From contig NZ_CP107958.1 in NCBI RefSeq assembly GCF_036075115.1, positions 5,704,001-5,768,000 of the forward strand: DNA of 64,000 nucleotides. The letters run 5' to 3'. The translations under genes and the position numbers were made by a program. The notes beneath the pieces were generated by a model. It saw nothing but the letters and a program-made list of their open reading frames with translations. It was not told the origin of the DNA and ran no database searches. The DNA comes from Streptomyces sp. NBC_00377. Lineage in GTDB: Bacteria > Actinomycetota > Actinomycetes > Streptomycetales > Streptomycetaceae. Shown here one piece after another: positions 15,424 to 25,194 of the stretch; positions within the stretch are counted from its first letter, which is position 1; every line of letters starts with the position of its first letter.

Positions 15424-16176
15424 TCAGATCGCGAGGGACAGCAGTACCGGTGCCGCGTTCCTGTTCAGGGTCTCGGCGGCCTGGCGGAGCCGGTGGGCGT
15501 GCTCGACGGGCAGGGAGAGGGCCAGACAGCCCGCCGTGGCGCCGGCGGTGATCGGGACGGCCGCGCACACCGTGCCGATCGCGTACTCCTGGAGGTCGAG
15601 CACCGGGACCGTGGGCGGCTGTGCCTCCAAGCGGGAGAGCAGCAGCTTGTCGCTGGTGATGGTGCGCGAGGTGAGCCGGGCCATCTTGTGCCGGGAGAGG
15701 TGGTCGCGCCGGCCGTTGTGGTCGAGCTGGCCGAGCAGGCTCTTGCCGAGCGCGGTGGCGTGGGCGCAGGAGCGGAAGTCGACCCACTCGTTGACCGACG
15801 GCGTGGCGGGGCCGTCGGCGTACTGGGTGATCGTGACCTCGCCGTCGACGTACCGGCTGATGTAGACGGCCGCGCCGACGGAGTCGCGGAGCCGGTCGAG
15901 GACGTGCTGGACCTGGTCGCGCAGGGCCTGCTCGCGCAGGTGCGCGGACGCGAGGCGGGTCAGGGCGTCTCCCGTGACCCAGGCCCCGTCGGCGACCTGC
16001 TCGACATAGCCCTCGCGGCGCAGCATGCGCAGGAGGGGGGTCAGCCGCTCCGCGGTCAGGCCGGTCCGGCGGGTGAGTTCGCTGTCGGTGACACCGGTGG
16101 AGTACCGCGCCACCGTCTCGAGAACGCGCAGTGCTTCCTGGGCCGAGTGGTACGGCGCGGTCGGCTCGACCCTCAT
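15424..16176 (-). CDS. IclR-family transcriptional regulator
   Basis: A 250-residue IclR regulator. An N-terminal winged helix-turn-helix (ALRVLETVARYSTGVTDSEL, TGLTAERLTPLLRMLRREGY) is followed by the IclR effector domain (AVYISRYVDGEVTITQYADG, SCAHATALGKSLLGQL, CAAVPITAGATAGCLALSLP). Such proteins respond to small organic acids. It lies downstream of the ehu-type transporter operon on the same strand but is separated by 360 bp and a terminator, so it has its own promoter; control of that transporter is plausible. Confidence 0.92.
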   Translation of the reverse strand: MRVEPTAPYHSAQEALRVLETVARYSTGVTDSELTRRTGLTAERLTPLLRMLRREGYVEQVADGAWVTGDALTRLASAHLREQALRDQVQHVLDRLRDSVGAAVYISRYVDGEVTITQYADGPATPSVNEWVDFRSCAHATALGKSLLGQLDHNGRRDHLSRHKMARLTSRTITSDKLLLSRLEAQPPTVPVLDLQEYAIGTVCAAVPITAGATAGCLALSLPVEHAHRLRQAAETLNRNAAPVLLSLAI

Positions 16177-16495
16177 GACAGCTCACCTCGCATCGTGGTG
16201 CAGGGCGCGAGCAGGTTCGGCCGGGGGCCCGGCCCGCCGCGCAGCGGCTGTCGCACACGGCGTCCCCCGGGGCAGCACAGCAGCGCCACGGTTCCCCCCT
16301 GGTCGCTTCATGGCCGTGATCACCTGATCCTGGCAGTGAATCACCTCCACGATAACCGCCAAGGGGGCCGATGGGAGGGGGTGTTGGCGAGAATGTGTTT
16401 CACCCGCGCGCCCCTCAACTGCGACACCGACCCCCTGGCATATGCCTGAGTCATGCCCCAGTGCCGGGACCTGGGAACCTGAGCAGAGCTCACCT
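16177..16495. other. Intergenic region upstream of the IclR gene
   Basis: About 320 bp between the IclR start and the terminator of the ehu-type operon. It has lower GC than the neighbours around 16330-16460 (GTGAATCACCTCCACGATAA), which suits the IclR promoter. I see no gene, RNA fold or clear palindrome. Confidence 0.4.
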
Positions 16496-16527
16496 CTTGC
16501 GGCCCGGACGGCACCCCGGACCGCAAG
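16496..16527 (-). terminator. Terminator of the ehu-type transporter operon
   Basis: CTTGCGGCCCGG and CCGGACCGCAAG pair with one G-T wobble around 8 bases, 11 bp past the ATPase stop on the minus strand. Confidence 0.65.
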
Positions 16528-16538
16528 CGGGGAAATGT

Positions 16539-17318
16539 TCAGAGCACCGCGCTCAGGAACTCGCGCGTACGCTCCTGCTCCGGAGAGCCGAAGATCTGCT
16601 CCGGCGGACCCGCTTCGATGACCCGGCCCGAGTCGAACATCAGGACCTGGTCGGAGATGTCCCGGGCGAAGTTCATCTCGTGCGTCACACAGAGCATCGT
16701 GATGTCGGTGGAGCGGGCGATGTCCCTGAGGACGTCGAGGACGCCCGCGACCAGCTCGGGGTCCAGCGCCGAGGTCACCTCGTCCAGGAGCAGGATCTGC
16801 GGCCGCATCGCCAGCGCCCGGGCGATCGCGACACGCTGCTGCTGACCGCCCGACAGCCGGGACGGCTTCGCGTCGCACTTGTCGGCCAGGCCCACCAGGT
16901 CCAGCAGCTCGCGCGCCCGCTCCTCCGCCTCGTCCTTGGGCAGTCCGAGCACGGTCACCGGCGCCTCGGTGAGGTTCCTGAGCACGCTCATGTTCGGGAA
17001 CAGGTTGAACTGCTGGAACACCATGCCGATCTTCTTGCGGACCTCACGGACCTGCTTCTCCGGCGCCGGGAACAGCCGCTGCCCGTCGACGGTGATCGTG
17101 CCCTCGTCGGGCTTGGTCAGCGTCATCAGCAGCCGCAGGATCGTGGTCTTGCCGGAACCCGAGGGGCCGATGAGGGTGACGTGCTTGCCGGGCTCCACGG
17201 AGAAGTCCAGATGGTCCAGGACGGTGTTGTCCCCGAACCGCTTGGTCACCTGGTCCAGCCGTATCAGCTCGGTGGTCCTGGGGGTTTCGGAGGGCTGCTC
17301 GAGAGTGTCAACGGACAA
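16539..17318 (-). CDS. ehuA: ABC transporter ATP-binding protein, ectoine/amino-acid type (EhuA)
   Basis: A 259-residue polar-amino-acid-type ABC ATPase. Walker A is GPSGSGKTT, the Q-loop VFQQFNLFPNMSV, the signature LSGGQQQRVAIARALAMRP, Walker B ILLLDEVTSALDPE, and the switch His CVTHEM. It powers uptake through the two permeases upstream. Its start overlaps the EhuD end by 11 bp, and it is the last gene of the four-gene operon ehuB-C-D-A. The ectoine assignment rests on the similarity of the binding protein to EhuB; another amino acid is possible. Confidence 0.85.
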   Translation of the reverse strand: MSVDTLEQPSETPRTTELIRLDQVTKRFGDNTVLDHLDFSVEPGKHVTLIGPSGSGKTTILRLLMTLTKPDEGTITVDGQRLFPAPEKQVREVRKKIGMVFQQFNLFPNMSVLRNLTEAPVTVLGLPKDEAEERARELLDLVGLADKCDAKPSRLSGGQQQRVAIARALAMRPQILLLDEVTSALDPELVAGVLDVLRDIARSTDITMLCVTHEMNFARDISDQVLMFDSGRVIEAGPPEQIFGSPEQERTREFLSAVL

Positions 17319-17958
17319 GGCGTCGCTCCAGGGTGCGCAGAAGGAGGGAGGCGAGATACGAGATGACGATGAAGGCCACCCCGATCACGGTGAGGGGCTC
17401 GGTGAACTGGAAGTGCTCCTGGGAGAACAGCCGGGCCCGGCCGAGCATCTCCAGCACGGTGATCGCCATCAGCATCGGCGTGTCCTTGAGCATCGAGATG
17501 ACGTAGTTGCCGAGCGCCGGCACGACCCGGCGGACCGCCTGCGGCAGGATCACCGCACGCCAGGTCCGGATCCTCGGCAGGTTCAGCGCGGTCGCCGCCT
17601 CCCACTGGCCGACGGGCACCGCCTCGATACCGGCCCGGTAGACCTGCATCGTGTACGTCGAGTAGTGCAGCCCGATCGCGACGACGCCGGTGGCCATCGC
17701 CGACAGGGTGAGACCCCACTCGGGGAGCACGTAGAAGAGGAAGAACAGCTGCACCAGCAGCGGGGTGTCCCGGACGAACTCGGTCACGATCCCGACCGGC
17801 CACTGCACCCACCGCGTGGGGGTCCGCATCAGCAGCGCCCACACCAGACCCAGCGTGAACGAGATCAGCGAGCCCAGGACCAGCGCCTGGAGGGTGACGA
17901 GCAGTCCCTCCCGGAACAACGGCATGAAGTCGCGGACGGCGTTCCAGTCCCAGTTCAT
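17308..17958 (-). CDS. ehuD: ABC transporter permease (EhuD)
   Basis: A 216-residue HisM-type permease with five predicted membrane spans. The EAA loop that docks the ATPase is EAATALNLPRIRTWRAVILP. The start ATG (17958) overlaps the EhuC stop by four bases (ATGA), giving coupled translation. A longer frame upstream is the shadow of ehuC. It forms the heteromeric channel with EhuC. Confidence 0.85.
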   Translation of the reverse strand: MNWDWNAVRDFMPLFREGLLVTLQALVLGSLISFTLGLVWALLMRTPTRWVQWPVGIVTEFVRDTPLLVQLFFLFYVLPEWGLTLSAMATGVVAIGLHYSTYTMQVYRAGIEAVPVGQWEAATALNLPRIRTWRAVILPQAVRRVVPALGNYVISMLKDTPMLMAITVLEMLGRARLFSQEHFQFTEPLTVIGVAFIVISYLASLLLRTLERRLVR

Positions 17959-18599
17959 CGCACACCCGCCTTCAGGTGGTTCTCGAGGCCGCGCATCACC
18001 CGGGTGAGCAGGAACGCGATCACGAAGTAGATGAGCAGTACGTAGGTGTAGATCTCCGCGCTCTCCTGGAGCGCGAGACGGACCAGGTTGCCGCTGAAGG
18101 CCAGGTCGCCCATGCCCATCACGGACACCAGGGCGGTGCCCTTGAGCAGCTCGACGAGGAGGTTGGAGAACGGCGGGATCATCTCCGGCACCGCCTGCGG
18201 CAGCAGGATCTTGCGCATCCGCTGCCCGGGCGTGAAGCCGAGCGCGACCCCGCCCTCCCGCTGCGCCGGGTCGACGGCCTGGAGCCCGCCGCGCACGATC
18301 TCCGCGCCGTACGCGCCGTAGGTCAGTCCGAGCGCGAGCGTGCCCGCCCACATCGGCACCAGCTGCCAGCCGAAGGCGGGCGGCAGCACGAAGAACACCC
18401 AGAAGATCATCACGAGGGCCGAGGTCCCGCGGAACACCTCGGTGTAGAAGCCCGCGAGGAAGCGGACGATCCACAGCCGGTGGGTCCGCGCGATCCCGAC
18501 GAGGAAGGAGACGGCAGCGCCCAGCAGGGCGCTGAACACCAGCAGTTGAACGGTCGCCCAGACCCCCCTGAGGACGAGTTCCCAGAGTCCGGAGGTCAT
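17955..18599 (-). CDS. ehuC: ABC transporter permease (EhuC)
   Basis: A 214-residue permease of the HisM family, beginning MTSGLWELVLRGVWATVQLL. The EAA-type loop is GGVALGFTPGQRMRKILLPQ. I choose ATG 18599 because it overlaps the EhuB stop (ATGA); the frame is open three codons further. It lies between the binding protein and EhuD with four-base overlaps on both sides. Confidence 0.85.
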   Translation of the reverse strand: MTSGLWELVLRGVWATVQLLVFSALLGAAVSFLVGIARTHRLWIVRFLAGFYTEVFRGTSALVMIFWVFFVLPPAFGWQLVPMWAGTLALGLTYGAYGAEIVRGGLQAVDPAQREGGVALGFTPGQRMRKILLPQAVPEMIPPFSNLLVELLKGTALVSVMGMGDLAFSGNLVRLALQESAEIYTYVLLIYFVIAFLLTRVMRGLENHLKAGVR

Positions 18600-19471
18600 C
18601 CGCCGCACAGCTCCTTCGCGGTCAGGTCGGTCATCTCGGCCTCGGTGAACCCGAACGGCCGCAGGATGCGGAACAGCTCGCCGCTCCTCTTCAGCTTCCG
18701 CAGTTCCGCGTTGAAGGCGTCCCGCAGCTTCGTCTCGGTCGGCCGGAACGCGAACGCGCCGCCGTCGACATGCGGCTTGCCGCCGACGAGCGGGGCGAAG
18801 GGCTTGGTCGCCTCGGCCTTGGCGGACTTCTTCACGACCTCACGGGCGGTGAGCGCGGTACCGGCGAAGACGTCGACCCGCCCCGCCTCGACGGCGTTCA
18901 GCCCGGCGACCTGGTCGGGGACGATGAGGATGTCGCCCTCGTCGTAACCCGCCTCCACGGCGTACTGGATCTCGGCGTACCCGGTCCCGGTGGCGAACCT
19001 GGCGCCCTTCTCCACCACGTCCCGGTAGGTGTTCAACCCCTTCGGGTTCCCCTTACGGACGATGAAGGCATCCAGCATCTGGTAGTCCGGGTCGGCGAAT
19101 ATCACCTGCTCGCAGCGGTCGGGATTGACGTACATCCCGGCGGCCACCACATCGAACTGCTGGGAGCCGAGCCCCGGGATGAGCGACCCGAACTCGGTGG
19201 GCACGGGCTGCACCTCGTCGACCCCGAGGCGCTTGAATATCACCTTCGCCAGCTCGGGCGCCTCACCCGTCAGCCGGCCGTCCCTGTCGATGTACCCGAA
19301 GGGGATCTCGCCGGCTATCCCGAGCCGTACGACACCCTGTGCGCGCAGTCTTTCCAGCAGATCACCGCCGGGCGCGGCCGACGCCGTCGCCACCCGTGAG
19401 CAGCCCGCGGCGCCCAGCGTGCCGAGCGCCGCCACCCCCGCGAGCAGCGATCGGCGCGTGGTTCCGGTCAT
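18596..19471 (-). CDS. ehuB: Ectoine/hydroxyectoine-type solute-binding lipoprotein (EhuB)
   Basis: A 291-residue family-3 solute-binding protein. The N-terminus MTGTTRRSLLAGVAALG has a twin-arginine motif and a lipobox ending GAAGC, so it is a Tat-exported lipoprotein. Typical EhuB stretches are GYIDRDGRLTGEAPELAKVI, VQPVPTEFGSLIPGL, FDVVAAGMYVNPDRCEQVIF and DVFAGTALTAREVVKKSAK. The start at 19471 places the signal peptide correctly; a start at 19507 is possible. EhuB proteins bind ectoine and 5-hydroxyectoine, imported as osmoprotectant or nutrient. No ectoine hydrolase gene is next to it. Confidence 0.85.
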   Translation of the reverse strand: MTGTTRRSLLAGVAALGTLGAAGCSRVATASAAPGGDLLERLRAQGVVRLGIAGEIPFGYIDRDGRLTGEAPELAKVIFKRLGVDEVQPVPTEFGSLIPGLGSQQFDVVAAGMYVNPDRCEQVIFADPDYQMLDAFIVRKGNPKGLNTYRDVVEKGARFATGTGYAEIQYAVEAGYDEGDILIVPDQVAGLNAVEAGRVDVFAGTALTAREVVKKSAKAEATKPFAPLVGGKPHVDGGAFAFRPTETKLRDAFNAELRKLKRSGELFRILRPFGFTEAEMTDLTAKELCGG

Positions 19472-19585
19472 GTGTGTGCGATGACTGAATCTGGTCGGTG
19501 GAGCCATGGCGGCGCAGCTACCCAGGACCACTCGACGTATGCGCCGCGGATCGCGGGCCCCACACGACCACCGCGAGGTCTCCAC

Positions 19586-19620
19586 GACGTCGGTCGACGG
19601 CGCCGCCGGTCGTCGACGTC
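19586..19620 (-). terminator. Possible terminator hairpin after the hydroxyacid dehydrogenase
   Basis: An imperfect GC-rich inverted repeat with outer arms GACGTCG and CGACGTC directly overlaps the dehydrogenase stop and precedes ehuB on the minus strand. It could end transcription or dampen read-through into ehuB. Confidence 0.35.
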
Positions 19621-20581
19621 AGTGTCCGGGCACGTACCCGCGCTGCTTGTCGACCACGTTCTTCAGCGGCCGGCCCGCCGCCCAGCGCTCGAACAGGTCC
19701 ACGAACTGCGCGCCGAGTTCATCGTGCCGGCCGACCGTGTCGCCGCTCATGTGCGGCGAGATCAGCAGCCCCGGAACCCGCCACAGAGGGCTGTCCGCGG
19801 GGAGGGGCTCGCTGGTGAGGACGTCCAGGGCGGCGCCCGCGATCCACCGCCGTTCCAGGGCCGCCACGAGGGCGGCCTCGTCCACCAGCGCCCCGCGGCC
19901 GACGTTCACGAACCGGGCGGAGGGCTGCATCACACCGAACCGCCGGGTGTCGAACATGCCGCGCGTCTGCTCGGTGAGCGGAGCGGCGGCGATCACCCAG
20001 TCGGCACGGGCGAGGAGCCGGTCCAGGTCCTGGGGGCCGTGGATGCCGGTGCGCGGGACACGGCCGACGACGGCCGCGGTCATGCCGAGTGCCTTCAGCG
20101 TGCGGGCGACCGCCCGTCCGATCGGCCCGGACCCGACGACGACGGCCCTGGTCCCGGCGACGCGCACGCTCTCCCGGTGCCGCCACTCGCCGCGCCGCTG
20201 GAGCTCCCAACTGCGCGGCAGGTCCTTGGCCATCGCCAGGACCAGCGCGGCGACGTATTCGGCGATCGGCTCGTCGAAGATCCCGCGCGCGTTCGTCACC
20301 ACCGTGTCCGAGGCGATGAGCTCGGGGCACAGCAGGTGGTCCACGCCGGCGCTCGCCGTGTGCACCCAGCCCGGCCGCGGACCGTCGCCGGGCCATGCGG
20401 AGCGCACCGCCCGTGAGGTGAAGTCCCAGACCAGCAGCACGTCCGCCGCCGGCAGCCGGGCGGCGAGGGAGGCCTCGTCGGTGTGCAGCACCCGGGCCCG
20501 TCCGGTGAGGCGGCCGAGACGGGGGAGGGGATCGGCGTCGAGCACGAGAAGCGTGGGCAGACCTGCGGGGACGACGGCCAT
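19619..20581 (-). CDS. D-2-hydroxyacid dehydrogenase family protein
   Basis: A 320-residue NAD-dependent 2-hydroxyacid dehydrogenase. The nucleotide-binding motif is VVGSGPIGRAVARTLKALG, followed by the conserved FVNVGRGALVDEAAL, an Arg/Glu/His catalytic set suggested by NARGIFDEPIAEYV and the C-terminal GLLISPHMSGDT. It probably reduces or oxidises a 2-oxo/2-hydroxy acid. The start at 20581 (MAVVPAGLPTLLVLD) follows a purine-rich GGGGGCACCGG. It is 147 bp upstream of ehuB on the same strand and may share its substrate pathway. Confidence 0.88.
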   Translation of the reverse strand: MAVVPAGLPTLLVLDADPLPRLGRLTGRARVLHTDEASLAARLPAADVLLVWDFTSRAVRSAWPGDGPRPGWVHTASAGVDHLLCPELIASDTVVTNARGIFDEPIAEYVAALVLAMAKDLPRSWELQRRGEWRHRESVRVAGTRAVVVGSGPIGRAVARTLKALGMTAAVVGRVPRTGIHGPQDLDRLLARADWVIAAAPLTEQTRGMFDTRRFGVMQPSARFVNVGRGALVDEAALVAALERRWIAGAALDVLTSEPLPADSPLWRVPGLLISPHMSGDTVGRHDELGAQFVDLFERWAAGRPLKNVVDKQRGYVPGH

Positions 20582-20770
20582 CCGGTGCCCCCTACGTTCA
20601 TGACCAAGCGCCTGACGTGCGCGGATTGACCACGTTCGCACCGCAACCCACCGTCGTCAACACAACCGCCGCTACCACTCGTTGGGTGTCCCGTCCCCCG
20701 GGGCGCCCGTCCCCCGGGGAGCACGGCGCCCGGGGCGCACGGCGCCCGCCGACGGCGCCGACGTCTTTCG

Positions 20771-20864
20771 GCCCCGCTCGGCCGTACCGGGCCGTACCCG
20801 GCCCTGCTCGGCCATGCCCGGCCCTTCTCGGCACTTCTCGGCCTTTCTCGGCCTTTCTCGGCCG
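20771..20864. repeat. 10-bp tandem repeat array (nine units plus a part) in a 500-bp intergenic gap
   Basis: Nine consecutive 10-bp blocks follow the pattern GCCNNNCTCG, the last ones being GCACTTCTCG, GCCTTTCTCG and GCCTTTCTCG. The rest of the 20582-21084 gap holds a two-fold CCCGTCCCCCGGGG repeat (20691-20720) and GGCGCC-rich sequence but no gene. The gap is divergent between the dehydrogenase and the racemase-family gene, so both promoters must lie in or beside the array. Confidence 0.85.
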
Positions 20865-21084
20865 ACCAGGTGAACCAGGTGGGCGGCGGCGCGCCGACCG
20901 GGTACCCGAGCGATGGGAACGTGACAAGCGCCGCCGCGGCGGCGCCTTCCGCGTCCCTCGGGCAGCGGGGGTGCTTCGGCGCGCGTGTGGCCCCCGGGCT
21001 GCCGGACACCCGGGTACTTCGGGAACCTCCCGTACCGCAGGAACCCCCGGTCCTGCCGGAAGAAGAGCAGCAGGAAGGCTGGAC

Positions 21085-21816
21085 ATGACCGCACTCGGAT
21101 TCCTCTACCCGGGCCACTCGGCCGAGGACGACTACCCCCGAATCGAGCAGCTCCTGGGCAGTGACATCCGGCTGGACCTGGTCCACACGGACGTCGGAGA
21201 GGACGCGCACCGGGTCGACGTGCTGCGGCAGATGGGCGAACCCGAGCGGCTGACGAAGGGTGTCGAGCAGCTGCGGCTGGCCGGCGCGGAGGCCGTCGTC
21301 TGGGCCTGCACCAGCGGCGGCTTCGTGCACGGCTGGGAGGGCGCCCAGGAGCAGGTGCGCACCCTGGCCACCACCGCCGGGATGGCGGCCTCCTCCACCT
21401 CCTTCGCCTTCGTGCACGCGGCCCGGGAGATCGGTGCCGGGCGGGTCGCCGTGGGGGCGACGTACCCGGACGACGTCGCCGGGCTGTTCGGCGACTTCCT
21501 GCGGGCGGGCGGCCTGGAGGTGACCGGCGTCCACGGTGCCGGGACCGGCACGGCGGCGGAGGCCGGCGACTGGGGCGAGGCGGAGGTGTTCGCCCTGGCA
21601 CGGGCGGCCGACGCACCCGACGCCGAGGCGGTCCTGCTCCCCGACACCGCGCTGCACACGGTCGCGTACCTGCCCGCCCTGGAGAAGGAACTCGGCAAGC
21701 CGGTCCTCACCGCCAACCAGGTCACGGTGTGGGAGGCCCTGCGCCTCGCGGACCGCCGCGTGAACGCACCGGGGCTCGGCGCGCTGTTCACCCGCGAACC
21801 GCCCGTCCAGGTCTGA
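21085..21816 (+). CDS. Asp/Glu racemase superfamily protein (maleate isomerase / arylmalonate decarboxylase-like)
   Basis: A 243-residue protein of the maleate cis-trans isomerase / Asp-Glu racemase fold. The first active-site Cys is present in AVVWACTSGGFVHGWEG. The second half has LLPDTALHTVAYLPALEKEL and TANQVTVWEALR, where the usual second Cys (CTxLRT in isomerases) is replaced by an Asp-containing PDT. A single-Cys form is known from arylmalonate decarboxylases, though there the retained Cys is the second one. ATG 21085 follows AGGAAGGCTGGAC; the frame upstream is only repeats. Divergent from the hydroxyacid dehydrogenase and near the ehu-type operon, it may act on an imported acid. Confidence 0.8.
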   Translation: MTALGFLYPGHSAEDDYPRIEQLLGSDIRLDLVHTDVGEDAHRVDVLRQMGEPERLTKGVEQLRLAGAEAVVWACTSGGFVHGWEGAQEQVRTLATTAGMAASSTSFAFVHAAREIGAGRVAVGATYPDDVAGLFGDFLRAGGLEVTGVHGAGTGTAAEAGDWGEAEVFALARAADAPDAEAVLLPDTALHTVAYLPALEKELGKPVLTANQVTVWEALRLADRRVNAPGLGALFTREPPVQV

Positions 21817-21930
21817 CCGGCCGGCCGTTCCCGCCCCCGGCGAGGGGGCTGGAGGCGGTCCGGAATAAACGGGGACACCCTCCTGTTATGCGCCGGAGGA
21901 CAGCACACGGCCGACAACAGGAGGACCCCC

Positions 21931-23030
<1,100 letters not shown>

Positions 23031-23052
<22 letters not shown>

Positions 23053-24878
23053 GTCTCGGTTCCGGACTCGGTCCCGAGCAGTTCGGAGATGCGGTCCGGC
23101 GACACCGGCCGGGAGTACAGCCACCCCTGCCCGGTGTCGCAGCCGATGCTGCGCAGCCGGGTCGCCTGCGCGGAGGTCTCCACGCACTCGGCGGTGACGG
23201 TCAGCCCCAGCCGGTGGGCCAGGTCGATCATCGCCTCGACGACGACCTGGTCGGCGGGGTTGGGCGGGGAGCCCGCGCCCTCGTACTGGAAGCCCCGCAC
23301 GAAGGACCCGTCGAGCTTCAGCACCGACACCGGCAGCCGGCTCAGATAGGCGAGGTTGGAGTAGCCGGTGCCGAAGTCGTCGATGGCGATGCCCACGCCC
23401 ATGTCGCTGAGCGCCTGGAGCGCCTGGAGCGGCCGGCCGGCCGAGCCCATCACGGCCGACTCGGTGAGCTCCAGCTGGAGCAGGTGCGGCGCGAGCCCCG
23501 TCTCGGCGAGGATCTCCGCCACATCCGCCACCAGGTCGGAGTCCCACACCTGACGCACCGCCACGTTGACGCTGACGAACAGCGGCGGATCGTCCGGATT
23601 GTCCAGCTGCCACCGCCGGGCCTGCCGGCAGGCGGTGGCCAGAACCCATCGGCCGAGCGGCACGATCGAGCCGTCCTCCTCGGCCAGCGCGACGAACCGA
23701 TTCGGCGACAGCAGTCCGAACCGCGGGTGGTCCCAGCGGACCAGCGCCTCCACACCGCGCAGCCGGCCGTCCGACATGCCGACCAGCGGCTGGTATTCGA
23801 GACGGAACTCGCCGCGCTCGATCGCGGGCCGGAGCGTGGAGGCCAGGGCCTGCCGGGTCATCAGATGGGCGTTGCGCTCGGGGTCGAACAGCGTCCAGCG
23901 GTCCTTGCCGTCCACCTTCGCCCAGTACAGGGTCGTGTCGGCGGCCTGCATCAGACCGGTCGCCGTGGTGCCGGCCGCGTGCCGTTCCACGACCCCGATG
24001 GACGCCGAGACGTTCAGCCGGTGTCCGGCCAGGTCGAAGGGGGCCTGGAGCGCCTTGAGCACGGACTCCGCGAGGTCGGCGAGCTGCTCGGTTCCGGTGG
24101 AGTCCTCGACCAGCAGGGCGAACTCGTCGCCGCCCAGCCGGGCCACCAGCGGCAGGCTGGGCCGGGTCCGCCCGGCCTCCTCGGCGCACTCCGTCAGCCG
24201 TTCGGCGACGGCCGTCAGCAGCAGGTCGCCGACCCGGTGACCGAGCGTGTCGTTGACCGCCTTGAAGCCGTCCAGGTCCAGGTAGCACAGGCCGATCCGG
24301 CCGCTCCCGCTCTGCTCGTAGGCCTCGGCCTCCAGCGCGGCGGACACCCGCTCGAAGAACAGGGTCCGGTTGGGCAGCCGGGTCACCGGATCGTGCATCT
24401 GGAGGTGCCGCAGCCTCGCCTGGAGGTCACGGTGTGCGCTGACGTCGGCGACGGACAGCAGGACTCCCGGCACGCCCTCGTCGAGGGGGCGGACGGTGAC
24501 CTGCGCCCACAGCGAGCGCCCGTCGGGCTGCTTCAGGCGTCGGGTGCAGCGCAGCTTCGCCCGGCGGCCGCGCAGCACCTCGCGGTAGGCGTGCCCGGTA
24601 CGGGCGTCGGAGGTCAGGTCCAGCAGGTCGGCGGCGACCCGTCCGGCCAGGCCCGCGCTCGCGCCGCCGAGCAGCGCGCCGAGCGCGTCGTTGGCGTCGA
24701 CGATGCGGCCCTCGCCGTCGACCACCGCCATGGCGAGGGGCGCCGCCGTGAAGACGGAACGGTATGCCGCCGGCCGGTTGACCTGGGCCCCGCTTCCCGT
24801 ACTCTCGATGTCACTCTCTGTGACGGCTGACCGCTCGAGGTCTGCCGCGGGCGTCGACCCTTCGGACGTTCCGCTCAC
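23031..24878 (-). CDS. cdgA: PAS-GGDEF-EAL cyclic-di-GMP turnover protein (CdgA-type)
   Basis: A 615-residue cytoplasmic protein. A PAS domain (about residues 45-165; AVVDGEGRIVDANDALGALL) precedes a GGDEF domain with intact ARLGGDEFALL and an EAL domain with GVEALVRWDHP, FVSVNVAVRQ, LQLELTES, IDDFGTGYSNL and LKLDGSFV. All key EAL metal and catalytic residues are visible, so both synthesis and breakdown of c-di-GMP are possible. No RxxD inhibitory site precedes GGDEF. I start at GTG 24878 (VSGTSEGSTP) with GGGAGCGAGCG ahead. Domain order and location relative to adpA match S. coelicolor CdgA (SCO2817) as I recall it. Confidence 0.88.
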
Positions 24879-25194
24879 CGCTCGCTCCCGCAGTGCACTC
24901 GATCGCTGTCCGTGCAGGAAAGTCTGCCGATCATAGTGGCTGCCCCCGGACCCGCGCAGCCACTGCCCAGTGTCCCCGAACAACCGGCCTTTCTGACAGA
25001 TCGTTTCTGCCCGCACCTGGCCCGGTTCTGTGGGCGGACGACCGCTTGTGACGTTCCGTGAGAATTTCGGGGGTGTCGAGGTGATGCCCGCTTTCCGCCT
25101 CCTCACTCGTCTGGGGCAGACAAACAGGGCGTAGTACGACAAATTCACACAGGCTGGGTGGCGGTGTCCCGTGAACCGCCTTCCGGAGGTCCCT
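24879..25194. other. Divergent promoter region between cdgA and the M6 protease gene
   Basis: About 315 bp without a gene. The base composition drops around 25010-25170 (GAGAATTTCGGGGG, ACGACAAATTCACACAGG), as expected of promoters. I looked for the BldD box pattern and did not find a convincing one. Confidence 0.4.
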
